NCBI GenBank assembly: GCA_021785405.1 | Contig: JAJYFF010000008.1 | Location: 1-61,844 of the forward strand | Direction: 5' to 3' | Source of the DNA: Pseudomonadota bacterium | Lineage (GTDB): Bacteria; Pseudomonadota; Gammaproteobacteria; Steroidobacterales; Steroidobacteraceae | DNA: 61,844 nucleotides | Shown: one piece after another, positions 43,798 through 52,300 of the stretch | Layout of the letters: every line of letters starts with the position of its first letter | Numbering within the stretch: the first letter of the stretch is position 1 | Position numbers and translations under genes: made by a program | The notes under the pieces: model-generated | Database searches by the model: none | The model's input: the letters and a program-made list of their open reading frames with translations, nothing else | Told to the model about the DNA's origin: nothing

Positions 43798-44214
43798 TCA
43801 ACCGGACTGCGCGCGCACCGGCTTCGATGCGCAGCAGAACTCGCCCAGCCGTTCGGTCTGGAGCTTGCCGCCGACGAACAAACACAGATGGTTCGCGAGC
43901 AAGGCCATCATCCGTGCGCGCCGGCCGGCGTCCGGGTGTTCCGGCTGCCATTTTAGCAGGTTGTAGTGATAGACGAGTTCGCGGCAGCTCTCCCGGCAGG
44001 CATTGAAGCTCGGCATTTCCCGCGTGCCTTGGCGGTGCAGCGCGAGCAAGCGAGAGCCCTCCTGGCGATCCTCGGTCGGCGACTCGCCGCGCGCGCGGAC
44101 CCAGTGCTCCAGGATCGCTTCGCCGAGTCCGAGGATCTCCTCGGCGTCGCCCGCCGCGGGCGCGGAGTCGGCGAGCGTCGCCAGGCGCGCTTCGATCGCC
44201 TCCAGCGCGATCAT
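43798..44214 (-). CDS. sHdr-linked small Cys-containing protein, function unknown
   Basis: I do not recognise this 138-residue protein. It is helical, with conserved-looking SFNACRESCRELVYHYNLLKWQ (about 76-97) and late Cys in NHLCLF and FCCASKP. The five or more cysteines in a cytosolic protein suggest metal or sulfur handling. It overlaps hdrB2 by four bases and lies 28 bases before lbpA, so it belongs to the sulfur-oxidation operon. It could be an assembly factor or a docking protein between HdrB2 and LbpA. Confidence 0.75.
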   Translation of the reverse strand: MIALEAIEARLATLADSAPAAGDAEEILGLGEAILEHWVRARGESPTEDRQEGSRLLALHRQGTREMPSFNACRESCRELVYHYNLLKWQPEHPDAGRRARMMALLANHLCLFVGGKLQTERLGEFCCASKPVRAQSG

Positions 44215-45155
44215 CCGAGTCCCTTGCCGGCGAGCAGCTCCCGCGACTCCGAGACGTTCTCGTGGAGGCCGACCTGGCGCGCCGACAGCCCGAGCGCGAG
44301 CCCGAGCAACTGGGTGAAGTACACGATCTTGACCCGGGTCTTGCGCTGAAAGCGCTTCTCGGCCCGGATCTGGTGCATCTCGAGTCCCGAATGGCACGTC
44401 GGGCACTCGGTCGCGATGATCTCGGCGCCCGCGGCCTCGGCGGCGTTCAGGATGTTCAACACGAGCTTCGTCGACAGGTCGCTGTCGGACAGCGTGTGCG
44501 CCCCGCCGCAGCACGCGGTCTTCAGCGGGAACTCGACGTTGACCGCGCCCGCCGCGGCGAGCAGGTCGTCCATGAAGTGCGGCTTCGAGGTCGACTCGCT
44601 GCCCGGTCCGGCGTCCTTCTCGGGGAAGATGTTGCGCGGCCGGGTGTACATGCAGCCGTAGTAGTTCGCGATCCGCAAACCCTTGAGGCCGCCCTTCACG
44701 CGCTCGCGCAGGCCGTCCTCGCCGATCGCTCCCTTGATCCATTCGAGCGCGTGGATCGACTCGACCTGCCCGGGTTGGTAGGTCGGGTGACCCGCCTTCG
44801 TGGACAGCCGGTCGACGACCGCGGCGCTCGCCGGGTCGTGTGCGAGGTCGTGCTCCGCCTTCTTCAGGTTGTGGTAGCAGCCGTTGCACGGCGCCATCAC
44901 GACGTCCATCCGCATCTGGTTCGCGGCGATCGACATCACGCGCGACGACAGGTAGGTCTGGACCTTCGGGTCGATGTTCTTCACCTCCATCGCCCCGCAG
45001 CAGTTCCAGTTCTCCACCTCCACGAGGTCGAGCCCGAGCGCCTTGCCGACCGCCTTCGTCGAACGGTTGTACGGATGGCCGGTGCCCTCGAGCGCGCACC
45101 CGGGGTAATACGCGACCCGGCGGTACTTGTCGGCCTTGGGTTTGGTCTCGGACAT
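44211..45155 (-). CDS. shdrB2: sHdr subunit HdrB2
   Basis: This 314-residue protein has two CCG domains, with NCCGAMEV near residue 51 and ACCGGAHTL near 217. Further Cys are in PGCALEG, APCNGCYHN, NYYGCMYT and ECPTCHSG. Such domains hold the unusual non-cubane [4Fe-4S] clusters of heterodisulfide reductase HdrB. In the sulfur-oxidising sHdr complex it is thought to act on protein-bound persulfide. It follows hdrC2 after six bases and overlaps the next gene by four. Confidence 0.95.
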   Translation of the reverse strand: MSETKPKADKYRRVAYYPGCALEGTGHPYNRSTKAVGKALGLDLVEVENWNCCGAMEVKNIDPKVQTYLSSRVMSIAANQMRMDVVMAPCNGCYHNLKKAEHDLAHDPASAAVVDRLSTKAGHPTYQPGQVESIHALEWIKGAIGEDGLRERVKGGLKGLRIANYYGCMYTRPRNIFPEKDAGPGSESTSKPHFMDDLLAAAGAVNVEFPLKTACCGGAHTLSDSDLSTKLVLNILNAAEAAGAEIIATECPTCHSGLEMHQIRAEKRFQRKTRVKIVYFTQLLGLALGLSARQVGLHENVSESRELLAGKGLG

Positions 45156-45161
45156 CGTGCG

Positions 45162-45929
45162 TCAGGCTCCTTCGCGAGTCGTCGGGGGGCCGCCGGGTCC
45201 GTCGAGGCCGAGCGCGCGCCGCTGCGTCGCCTGCTGGTCCTTGACGTAGTCCTCGATCGCGGCGCGTGCGCGCGACCAGCCGCGGGTCCGCGGCGCGATC
45301 GCGGCGCTGAAGCCGAGCCGCGCGAGCAGGCCGATGGGCAGGTGCCGGGCGAGGCGCTTCGCCATCTCGATCAGCCAGTCCTGCTGGAGCGCCTGACCGG
45401 TGCGCGCGAAGAAACGACGGATCGTCCGACCGTCCTCGATCTTCCCATGACGAATCACCTGGTCGGAGAACACCTCGTCGAACACCATCGACGGGGACTT
45501 CGGCGTGTGTCCCTTGAGCTCGAGCCAGTGCGAGATCGCCTTCATCACGCCCTCGGGGTTCACGTCGCGCGGGCAGATGTGGGTGCACTTGTTGCAGCTC
45601 ACGCACTGCCAGACGATGTCCTTGTCGCGCAGCAGCTCGGCTTCCATCCCGATCCGCACGAGGTAGATCCAGAAGCGGGGATTGAAGTCGGGGTTCACCG
45701 CGTTCACGGTGCAGGCGTTCGTGCAGGACCCGCACTGCCAGCAGCGGTGAATGAACTCGCCACCCGGCAGTGCAGCGATCTCGTCCTCCAGCGCCTCGTT
45801 GTAATCGGTGACGACGCGGGACTGGATGAAGGTGCTCCAATGCCCGGAGACGTCGACGCCGTCGACCGTCAACTGCTCGTGGGTGCGCAGATTCTCCGGC
45901 CGGATGAGGTCTTTCTCGTGGATCGGCAT
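45162..45929 (-). CDS. shdrC2: sHdr subunit HdrC2
   Basis: This 255-residue ferredoxin-like subunit has two [4Fe-4S] motifs: CWQCGSCTNAC near residues 63-73, and CVSCNKCTHICP near 109-120. It relays electrons between HdrA and HdrB2. The remaining C-terminal half is helical with a basic, Pro-rich end. It lies seven bases after the hyp gene and is co-transcribed with hdrB2. Confidence 0.94.
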   Translation of the reverse strand: MPIHEKDLIRPENLRTHEQLTVDGVDVSGHWSTFIQSRVVTDYNEALEDEIAALPGGEFIHRCWQCGSCTNACTVNAVNPDFNPRFWIYLVRIGMEAELLRDKDIVWQCVSCNKCTHICPRDVNPEGVMKAISHWLELKGHTPKSPSMVFDEVFSDQVIRHGKIEDGRTIRRFFARTGQALQQDWLIEMAKRLARHLPIGLLARLGFSAAIAPRTRGWSRARAAIEDYVKDQQATQRRALGLDGPGGPPTTREGA

Positions 45930-45936
45930 GGGCGTC

Positions 45937-46764
45937 TCAGACGGCCGCCGCGCGGCCTTCGATCGTGTTCAAGCGCGTCCGGCCGTTGCCGGCCCTCACG
46001 CCGTCGAGGCCGAGCAGCCGGCGCGTGAATTCGAGCGGATCCGGCTCGGCCGAGAAGTCGGTGCGCAGGTAACTGCCGCCCTGATCGCAGATGTACTCGG
46101 CGTAGACCTGCGCGCACAGCAGATCGACGTAGTAAAGCATGTCGCGGAAGAAGCCCTGGCGTGCGAGATAGCCGCTGAGCTCCTCGCGCAGCGCGAGGAA
46201 GGTCGCGTAGTCGTCCGCGACCGCGATCCGCTGCGGGCTCGCGTCGTCGGCGAACCAGATCTCGCGCAGCACGCCGGTGTTGGCCGCGGCGTCCCAGATC
46301 CAGCGCGTCATCAACGGATAGCGCTCCGGATCGACGTTGTGCAGCACCTCCGCCGCGAGGTCGCGGACCCAGCGTTGGTGGCGGTCCTCGCCGAGGCCGG
46401 TGCCGAAGCGCGCGAGTCGCTCGTCGGTCGACGCGGGTTCGTCGATCGCGTCCAGCAACTCCGCGAGCTCGCCGCGCAGCGCGTCGTACGCCGGTCGTTC
46501 GAGCCAGCGACCGATCCATCGTCGGACCGTCGGCAGCAACGGGCACAGCACGCCGAACACGGCCGGCTCGAGCGTCGCCAGCGGGTCCGGCCCCGCCAGC
46601 AAGGCCTCGCGGAACGCCGTGCCCTTCAGCTTCAGCGCTTCGACGTACTGCTCCAGTCCGCCGTGCGGCTCGGCCCCCGCGACGAGTCGTGCGAGACTCG
46701 CGGCCAGCCGGTCGCCGCTCAGCTCGAGCCGCACCGGTGGCGGCACCGCGGGCACGCGCCTCAT
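45937..46764 (-). CDS. sHdr-associated Hyp protein
   Basis: This 275-residue cytosolic protein sits between hdrA and hdrC2, the position always taken by the conserved 'hyp' gene of sHdr clusters. It is mostly helical, with RYPLMTRWIWDAAANTG near the middle and RDMLYYVDLLCAQVYAEYICDQGGSYLRTD near the C terminus. No cofactor motif is recognised; a structural or assembly role in the Hdr complex is inferred from its fixed location. Its ATG overlaps the hdrA stop as ATGA. Confidence 0.85.
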   Translation of the reverse strand: MRRVPAVPPPVRLELSGDRLAASLARLVAGAEPHGGLEQYVEALKLKGTAFREALLAGPDPLATLEPAVFGVLCPLLPTVRRWIGRWLERPAYDALRGELAELLDAIDEPASTDERLARFGTGLGEDRHQRWVRDLAAEVLHNVDPERYPLMTRWIWDAAANTGVLREIWFADDASPQRIAVADDYATFLALREELSGYLARQGFFRDMLYYVDLLCAQVYAEYICDQGGSYLRTDFSAEPDPLEFTRRLLGLDGVRAGNGRTRLNTIEGRAAAV

Positions 46765-47807
46765 GCGCTCGCCTTCTCGGCGCCGAGGGATCCGAGCGCG
46801 GTCAGCGCCGCCGCGTGGCCCTGGCCGATCGAATCGTCGATCGTCTCGGGTCCGCTCGCCGCGCCGGCGACGAACACGCCCGCGCGCGAGGTCTCCGCCA
46901 TGTTCCCGTAGGCGTTGCGGCGCGCGAGATAGCCGTGCGGCTCCAGCGCGACGCCGAAGGTCGAGGCGATCGTCTGGTTGTCGACGTTCGGGTCCATGCC
47001 GATCGCGTGGACGACGAGGTCGAACGGAATCGTCACGGGCCGTTTCACGAGGGTGTCCTCGCCCTTCACGATCAGTTTCTGCCCGTCCGAGGTGACCTCC
47101 GCGATGCGCGCCTTGATGTACTTGATCTTGAACTCTTCCTGGCTGCGCCAGTAGTACTTGGTCTCGTAGAGACCGAACGTGCGGATGTCCATGTAGTAGA
47201 TGTACACGTGACAGTCGGGCAGCTCCTCGCGGATCTCCATCGCGAGATTCGCCGACACCGTGCAGCAGATCTTCGAGCACCACTCGCGGCCGATCTGCCG
47301 GTCGCGCGAGCCGACGCACAGCAGGATCGCGACCCGCTGCGGCTTGCGGCCGTCGGACGGGCAGTGCACGCCGCGTCCCGAGGAGATCATCTGTTCGACC
47401 TGCGTCGTGGTCACGACGTCCGGGAACGTGCCGAACCCCCATTCCGGCTTGTTCAGCGAGTCGAAATGGGTGAAGCCGGTCGCGAGGATCGCCGCCCCGG
47501 CGCGCACCGTCGCGCCGTCCGAGAGCTGCGCGGTGAAGTCGCCCGGCGACCCGTCGAATGCGCGCACGGTCGTCCCGGTGTGCACCTCGACCCGCGAGTC
47601 GCCGCGGACCCGCTCCACCATGCCACCGATCGCATCCTTCGCCCACTCGCCGGACGGCACCAGCTTCGCGTAGCCCGAGAGGATCGGCGCGCCGCCGAGG
47701 CGGTCCGCCTTGTCGACGAGGACGCTGCGCCGCCCGACGCGCGCGAGCGCATGCGCGGCCGCGAGGCCGGCGGGTCCGCCGCCGACGATCAAGATCGAGT
47801 CGTTCAT
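46761..47807 (-). CDS. shdrA: sHdr subunit HdrA (FAD protein)
   Basis: This 348-residue flavoprotein is the centre of the sHdr complex. The N-terminal FAD fold is ILIVGGGPAGLAAAHALARV (residues 5-24), with a second dinucleotide segment AILATGFTHFDS. The iron-sulfur site includes WCSKICCTVSANLA near residue 181, and a C-terminal FAD pocket reads GVFVAGAASGPETIDDSIGQG. It is shorter than methanogen HdrA and lacks extra ferredoxin domains, as expected for the sulfur-oxidising type. It overlaps both neighbours by four bases. Confidence 0.95.
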   Translation of the reverse strand: MNDSILIVGGGPAGLAAAHALARVGRRSVLVDKADRLGGAPILSGYAKLVPSGEWAKDAIGGMVERVRGDSRVEVHTGTTVRAFDGSPGDFTAQLSDGATVRAGAAILATGFTHFDSLNKPEWGFGTFPDVVTTTQVEQMISSGRGVHCPSDGRKPQRVAILLCVGSRDRQIGREWCSKICCTVSANLAMEIREELPDCHVYIYYMDIRTFGLYETKYYWRSQEEFKIKYIKARIAEVTSDGQKLIVKGEDTLVKRPVTIPFDLVVHAIGMDPNVDNQTIASTFGVALEPHGYLARRNAYGNMAETSRAGVFVAGAASGPETIDDSIGQGHAAALTALGSLGAEKASA

Positions 47808-49165
47808 CCCGCGTGCCCCACGCGCTTGAAGCCCGGGCCCGAGGTGATCATCCGCCGCGGGTCGTAGAGCGTTTCGCCGCGTCCGGCCGCGACGTCCTTC
47901 AGGTATTCCTCGAACTCCGCCTTGCGCGCACGCCAGTCGATGCCGAGCTTCTCCATCAGTCCCTCGGTCGCGGAGGCATGCCAGTGCGACTGCACGATCT
48001 TGTACGGGTGCGCGCCGCAGACGAGCGCCGCGAACTGGCAGTCCGCGAGCACCGGCAGCCCGACCGGCCGGCCGTCCGCCTTGCTGATCCACTGGTTCTT
48101 GTCGAGCGTGGTGATGCAGCCAGTGTCGTGACCGATCATCACGTCCGCGTGCGCTTCCTCGACCGCGACCCGGATCTTCCGGTCGATCGCGAACGAGCGG
48201 GTGAACTCGCGCTCCGAGATGATGTGGCGGAAGCCGAAGCCGCAGCAGTCGTACCAGGTCGAGTAGTCGATGACTTGCGTGCCGAGCGTCTGCATGATGC
48301 CGGTCGACACCGCGACGCGATTGCCGTCGAGCACCGTCTCGTCGTAGATCACGTCCTCGGGGATCATCTTGTAGACGTGGCAGGCCGGGTGGATCGTCGC
48401 GCGGATCCCGCTGCAGTCGATCACGCGCCGCTTCGCGACCTCCTCGCGCATCACGTGCAGCCACTCGGAGTAGTGCACGATCTCCTCCGGGATCAGGATC
48501 TTGCCGTCGACCAGCCGTCCGAGCTTGCCGAGGATCTTGCGCACCCGCTCGCGAAGCTTCGCCGAGTGCATCAGGAAGCTGCGCATCTCCTTGTAGTTGC
48601 CGAACGAGGTGCCGCAGTGGACCAGCGGGTAGTAGTAGCCGTCGGGCAGCCCCTGCGCCTTCGCCGCGACGTAGGCCTGGTGGAAGTTGCGCAGGAACAC
48701 CGCCGCGAGGCTCTCGACGTTGCCGATGCCGGAGCCGTGGTAGTTCCACGCGGTGCAGGAGGTCTGATCGGTCTCGTCGAGGTATTCGATCTGCATCTGG
48801 TTCATCAACCAGAGGAGCGAGGTCGGATAGCCGGGGATGTTGCCGCACTGGCCGCAGGACTTGTGGTGCCAGAGCCGCGTCGTCGGGATCTTCTTGTCCC
48901 AGCCGTAGAGCGTCTTCACGTGGACCGGACGATGCTCGTCGGTGACCCGGTGCACGAGGATCTCGCCGTCCTTCTCGAGTTCCCACATCGCATCGCGGAC
49001 GTCCGCCACGCGATCCTTGTTGGTGAGCATCGAGCGCCGATCGATGATCTGCTCGACCCAGGCGGTCGCGCTCTGCGCGTCCTTCGCGCCCAATGGGGCG
49101 CTCTTCCATTCGGCGCCGTGACCGGTGAAGCGTTCGCTCGCGGTTCGCTCGTCGGGATTGCTCAT
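47804..49165 (-). CDS. shdrB1: sHdr subunit HdrB1
   Basis: This 453-residue subunit is the larger HdrB paralogue. Cluster Cys occur in HHKSCGQCGN near residue 101, HPACHVYKM, DCCGFGFRHI near 312, HDTGC and DCQFAALVCG. It differs from HdrB2 in its longer N-terminal half and WNYHGSGIGNVESL region. It forms a pair with HdrC1 on the complex. The start MSNPDERTASERF overlaps the hdrC1 stop. Confidence 0.93.
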   Translation of the reverse strand: MSNPDERTASERFTGHGAEWKSAPLGAKDAQSATAWVEQIIDRRSMLTNKDRVADVRDAMWELEKDGEILVHRVTDEHRPVHVKTLYGWDKKIPTTRLWHHKSCGQCGNIPGYPTSLLWLMNQMQIEYLDETDQTSCTAWNYHGSGIGNVESLAAVFLRNFHQAYVAAKAQGLPDGYYYPLVHCGTSFGNYKEMRSFLMHSAKLRERVRKILGKLGRLVDGKILIPEEIVHYSEWLHVMREEVAKRRVIDCSGIRATIHPACHVYKMIPEDVIYDETVLDGNRVAVSTGIMQTLGTQVIDYSTWYDCCGFGFRHIISEREFTRSFAIDRKIRVAVEEAHADVMIGHDTGCITTLDKNQWISKADGRPVGLPVLADCQFAALVCGAHPYKIVQSHWHASATEGLMEKLGIDWRARKAEFEEYLKDVAAGRGETLYDPRRMITSGPGFKRVGHAG

Positions 49166-49917
49166 GTCGTCTCCTCCTCCTGTTCCTCGAGCCACTCGGC
49201 GTACTCGTCGCGCTTCTCGTCCATGATGTCGCCGATCACGTCGAAGAGATTCGGATCCACGGCCTTCAGACTCTCCAGCACCCCGGTCTCTTCCCAGATC
49301 GTGTACAGCTCGACCGAGGTCTTCAGGTTCACTTCCCACGCGGTCTTGGTCGTGTGCAGCGTCGGTACCGGAATCGCCTTGCGCAGCAGCGCGAGCGGCG
49401 CGTCGACCTTCGAGATGTTCGGTCCCCAGTCGGGGAACGCGTCCTTGCTGATCATGTCCGGGGACAGCTGGTTGCCGGTCGAGATCAGCTTCAGCATCAC
49501 CCGGCTGAACGGCCGCAGCACGTTCTTCGCGGACTCCATCCCGTGCTTGATCGCGGTCTCGCGCATCAGCATCACCAGCCCGCCGGGCGAATTGCCGAAC
49601 GGGCAGCGGGCCGCGCAGGTGTAGCACTGCGCGCAGGCCCAGATCTTCTCCTGCATCGCGTCGTAGATGCCCTCGAGATTCTCGGTCCACAGCAACTGCA
49701 CGATCTCGCGCGGGCTGTAGTCGTAGTAGTGGGCCGACGGGCAGGTCGCGGTGCAGATCCCGCAGTTCAGGCAGCCGTTCAGCTCGTGATCGAAGCGCAG
49801 GTCCGCCTGGATGTCGCGGAAGATCTCCTCGAGCTTCTCGCGGGCAACGGGGGTGGTGCCGGCGAGGGGATCGCCGATGAATTCCTGCACGCGCGTCGTC
49901 GCGGTCACGCCAGTCAT
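49162..49917 (-). CDS. shdrC1: sHdr subunit HdrC1
   Basis: This 251-residue protein has two [4Fe-4S] ferredoxin motifs, CLNCGICTATCP near residues 49-60 and CAQCYTCAARCP near 94-105, and an acidic C terminus EEQEEETT. It passes electrons between HdrB1 and HdrA. It is 28 bases downstream of the dsrE gene and couples into hdrB1. Confidence 0.94.
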   Translation of the reverse strand: MTGVTATTRVQEFIGDPLAGTTPVAREKLEEIFRDIQADLRFDHELNGCLNCGICTATCPSAHYYDYSPREIVQLLWTENLEGIYDAMQEKIWACAQCYTCAARCPFGNSPGGLVMLMRETAIKHGMESAKNVLRPFSRVMLKLISTGNQLSPDMISKDAFPDWGPNISKVDAPLALLRKAIPVPTLHTTKTAWEVNLKTSVELYTIWEETGVLESLKAVDPNLFDVIGDIMDEKRDEYAEWLEEQEEETT

Positions 49918-49945
49918 GCACGCCCCCTCACGAGGTCCGTCGTGA

Positions 49946-50323
49946 TCAGTAGGTCAGGACCTTGTAGTCGTCACTCATCACGCGCTCGATCACGTAGGCG
50001 CCGCCGACGATCCCCGCGCACTCGGGGATCAGATCCGCCTCGGTCATGCCGAACAGGTCGAGGTTCGGCGAGCAGCAGTAGAACTTCGCGCCGGCTTCGT
50101 GAGCGTCCTTGATGAAGTCGAGCACCGACTTCGGCGATCCGGGTTTCACGAACAGCTTCTCGGCGACGCCCTTCTTCATCAGCCGGCCCGCGGTCGCGGT
50201 GCACACCACCTCGACCTCGAACTCCATCGCCGCGGCGACGGTCGCCTGGAATATCGGCGCGCCGAGTTCCTCGCCGTTGCGCGGATCGGTGTTCGCCATC
50301 ACGATCATCAGCTTCGTCGCCAC
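49946..50323 (-). CDS. DsrE-family sulfur-relay protein (DsrE3-like), first gene of the sHdr operon
   Basis: This 125-residue cytosolic protein of the DsrE/TusD fold likely carries persulfide toward the sHdr complex. Cys41, Cys83/84 and Cys102 are candidate sulfur carriers, with FYCCSPNLDLFGMTEADLIPECAG typical of sHdr-linked DsrE3 proteins. The GTG start has a G-rich Shine-Dalgarno at 50331-50336. Its 5' leader holds a 9-bp stem-loop and, further up, a perfect palindrome, so this is where the operon is probably controlled. Confidence 0.9.
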   Translation of the reverse strand: MATKLMIVMANTDPRNGEELGAPIFQATVAAAMEFEVEVVCTATAGRLMKKGVAEKLFVKPGSPKSVLDFIKDAHEAGAKFYCCSPNLDLFGMTEADLIPECAGIVGGAYVIERVMSDDYKVLTY

Positions 50324-50343
50324 TCGCGTTCCCCCCGGATTGC

Positions 50344-50369
50344 CGGACCGCCAACGACTCGGCGGTCCG
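50344..50369 (-). promoter_or_regulatory. Leader stem-loop of the dsrE-hdr operon
   Basis: A perfect 9-bp inverted repeat CGGACCGCC / GGCGGTCCG with an 8-base loop lies in the presumed 5' untranslated leader, ending eight bases before the Shine-Dalgarno sequence. No U-tract follows, so it is more likely an mRNA-stability or translation element than a terminator. Confidence 0.5.
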
Positions 50370-50399
50370 TGCCGTGGATGCCGGACCGCTCCTCAAGGT

Positions 50400-50415
50400 A
50401 TTAGCCGAGGCTAAT
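50400..50415. promoter_or_regulatory. Palindromic operator candidate for the sHdr operon
   Basis: The perfect palindrome ATTAGCC-GA-GGCTAAT is one of the few AT-containing sites in this region and lies 77 bp upstream of the dsrE start. Reading the minus strand, a TTGCAC sits 17 bases before a TAGCCT inside the palindrome, a possible sigma-70 promoter whose -10 box would be blocked by a bound repressor. The ArsR-type protein at 42925 is the natural candidate. Confidence 0.5.
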
Positions 50416-50470
50416 GTAGTTCGTTCGCGTGTGCAAGCGGGCTGTTGCCGGGTGCGCTGCGGGGTTCCGC

Positions 50471-51205
50471 TCAGCCGGGCGCGTGCGCCGCGTCGTCCGG
50501 CGCCATCCATCCCAGGCAGCGCACCAGGCCGGTCATCGTCGGCACCAGCGCGCCCTCGATCGCGGCGTTCAGCGTGCGCAGCTGCGCGAGCGCGGGGCCC
50601 GGGTCGGGCGGCGATTCGGGGAACTCCATGATCAGATCCTCGATCATCGCCGATTTGACCCCCGGGTGGCCGGCGAAGCCGAACGCGCGCGCGCCGATGC
50701 GGAACAGCGCCGGCCGCTGCGCCGCGTCGACCGCGAGCACCTGCGCCGACGGCGGCAGAAGCGGCCGGTCGCGGCCGTAGCGGATCGACGGGAAGCGCTC
50801 GGGCAGGTAGCCGTCGAGCGCCGCGGTCGTGGTGCGCTCGGCGACGTCGATCTCGAACGCCAGCGGCGCCGGCTCGATCGCGCCGCCGCCGGCGACGCAC
50901 AGGATCAGCGCGCCCAGCCCGATCGCGAGGATCGGCACGCCGTGCGCGAGCGCATCGGCGGTGAGCGCGACCTCCGGCTCGAACGTCGGCAGGCGGGCGG
51001 GTCCCGGCGCGCCGCCCCAGGGACCGGCCCCGAGCAGCACCAGGCCGCCCGCGCGCTCCGTCGATCCGGGCAGCTGGCCGTCGGTGGTGAACGGCCGGAA
51101 ATAGCGAAACCGGATCCGGCGGCCTTCGAGGTGATCCTCGATCAGCCCGAGATATTCCGCCGAGTCGTGCTGGATCACCGCGAGCGTGCGGATCCGGTCG
51201 GCCAT
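50471..51205 (-). CDS. Catalytically degenerate class I glutamine-amidotransferase-like protein
   Basis: This 244-residue protein has the GATase1 fold: an N-terminal oxyanion region GLVLLGAGPWGG, the nucleophile elbow PILAIGLGALILCVAGGG, and the His region FGFAGHPGV. The nucleophile Cys of the usual GICLG elbow is Gly96 here, and the Glu normally two residues after the His is Gly, so glutamine hydrolysis should not occur. It is the last gene of the lipoate-assembly operon, 15 bases after the ligase. To my recollection GATase-like genes recur beside sHdr lipoate genes; its role may be structural or binding. Confidence 0.85.
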   Translation of the reverse strand: MADRIRTLAVIQHDSAEYLGLIEDHLEGRRIRFRYFRPFTTDGQLPGSTERAGGLVLLGAGPWGGAPGPARLPTFEPEVALTADALAHGVPILAIGLGALILCVAGGGAIEPAPLAFEIDVAERTTTAALDGYLPERFPSIRYGRDRPLLPPSAQVLAVDAAQRPALFRIGARAFGFAGHPGVKSAMIEDLIMEFPESPPDPGPALAQLRTLNAAIEGALVPTMTGLVRCLGWMAPDDAAHAPG

Positions 51206-51220
51206 GCCGGCGTGCTCCGC

Positions 51221-52300
51221 TCAGTCGCCGGAGGGCGGCGCCGCGAGCGCCGCCTCGATCGCCCGGCGGAACTCCGCCGCGCCGACCGTCGCGGTTCCGG
51301 CGGGCCGTGCGGCGAAGAACGCCTCGACGGTCGCGGCCGCGTCCTCGATCGCGACCCCGCGCAGCTGCGCTTCGAGATCGTAGATCAACCGCGGCGGTGC
51401 GACGAAGAAGTCGCCGGTGAGCAGCGCGTGCCCGATCCGCCGCGCCGGATCGCCCTCGCAGCGCAGGTACGCCTTGATCGTGCCGCCCGGGGCCGCATGG
51501 GTCCCCACGCGCACGCCGCGTCCCGCCGGCGGCGCGTCGATCTCGGCGACGAACGCCTCGCGTCCGATCGACTCGTCGTACAGGCGCTGCGCGCGCTCGC
51601 GCTCCGCGTCGCTCAGCGCGGCGCGCTCGAAGCCGATGCCGAGCGCGCGTTCGAACCCGTCGAGCAGGGCCGCCTCGACCGCGGAAATCGTCGGGGTCGC
51701 GTCCGCGAGCAGTTCGCGCAGCGTGACGACCCGGGCCGCCGCGGAGTCGAGGCCGCGCTTCGCGAGCTTCGCCTGCGGGATCCGCAGCGCGCCGATCATC
51801 GCCGCCGGATCGAGGTCGACGAGCACCGTGCCTTGATAGATCAGCGAGTCGCCGTCGAAGAATCCGCCGGTGCCGCTCAGCTTGCGGCCGTCGACCTCGA
51901 TGTCGTTGCGCGGCCGGAACCGCGCGTCGATCCCGAGCCCACTCAAGCCGAGTGCCGCCGCCTCGCAGATCCGGCGCGCGACCTCCGCGAGCGGCGCGGC
52001 GCCGAGGGTTCGACGGCTGAACACGAGCTCCCAGCCGAGCTGTCCTTCGTCGAGATAGATCGCTCCGCCGCCGGTGATGCGCCGGCCGACGCCGATGCCG
52101 TGGCGCCGGCAGTACTCGAGATCGACCTCCTGCGAGAGCTCCTGGTGCCGGCCGACGAGCGCGCTCGGCCGGAAATGGATGAACCGCACCGAATCCGGGA
52201 TCGCGCCCGCTTGGTGCAGCTCGAGCATCGCCTGATCGAGCGCGATGTTGTAGCGGCCCTGCTGCAGCCCCGCGTCGACGACCCGAAAGCGCGCGCTCAT
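51221..52300 (-). CDS. Lipoate-protein ligase of the sHdr type (sLpl/LplA-like)
   Basis: This 359-residue ligase attaches lipoate or octanoate to its carrier. It has the adenylate-binding RRITGGGAIYLDEGQLGWEL (residues 73-92) and the catalytic Lys140 in VDGRKLSGTGGF. A second domain of about 100 residues follows, giving the two-domain AB form. Located in an operon with two radical SAM proteins and near lbpA, it most likely charges LbpA with octanoate before sulfur insertion. It overlaps the upstream radical SAM gene by four bases. Confidence 0.92.
   Translation of the reverse strand: MSARFRVVDAGLQQGRYNIALDQAMLELHQAGAIPDSVRFIHFRPSALVGRHQELSQEVDLEYCRRHGIGVGRRITGGGAIYLDEGQLGWELVFSRRTLGAAPLAEVARRICEAAALGLSGLGIDARFRPRNDIEVDGRKLSGTGGFFDGDSLIYQGTVLVDLDPAAMIGALRIPQAKLAKRGLDSAAARVVTLRELLADATPTISAVEAALLDGFERALGIGFERAALSDAERERAQRLYDESIGREAFVAEIDAPPAGRGVRVGTHAAPGGTIKAYLRCEGDPARRIGHALLTGDFFVAPPRLIYDLEAQLRGVAIEDAAATVEAFFAARPAGTATVGAAEFRRAIEAALAAPPSGD

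Noticed and set aside
50471-51205. Functional glutamine amidotransferase partner of a synthase
   Set aside because: Both the nucleophile Cys and the triad Glu are replaced by Gly, so only the fold is kept.
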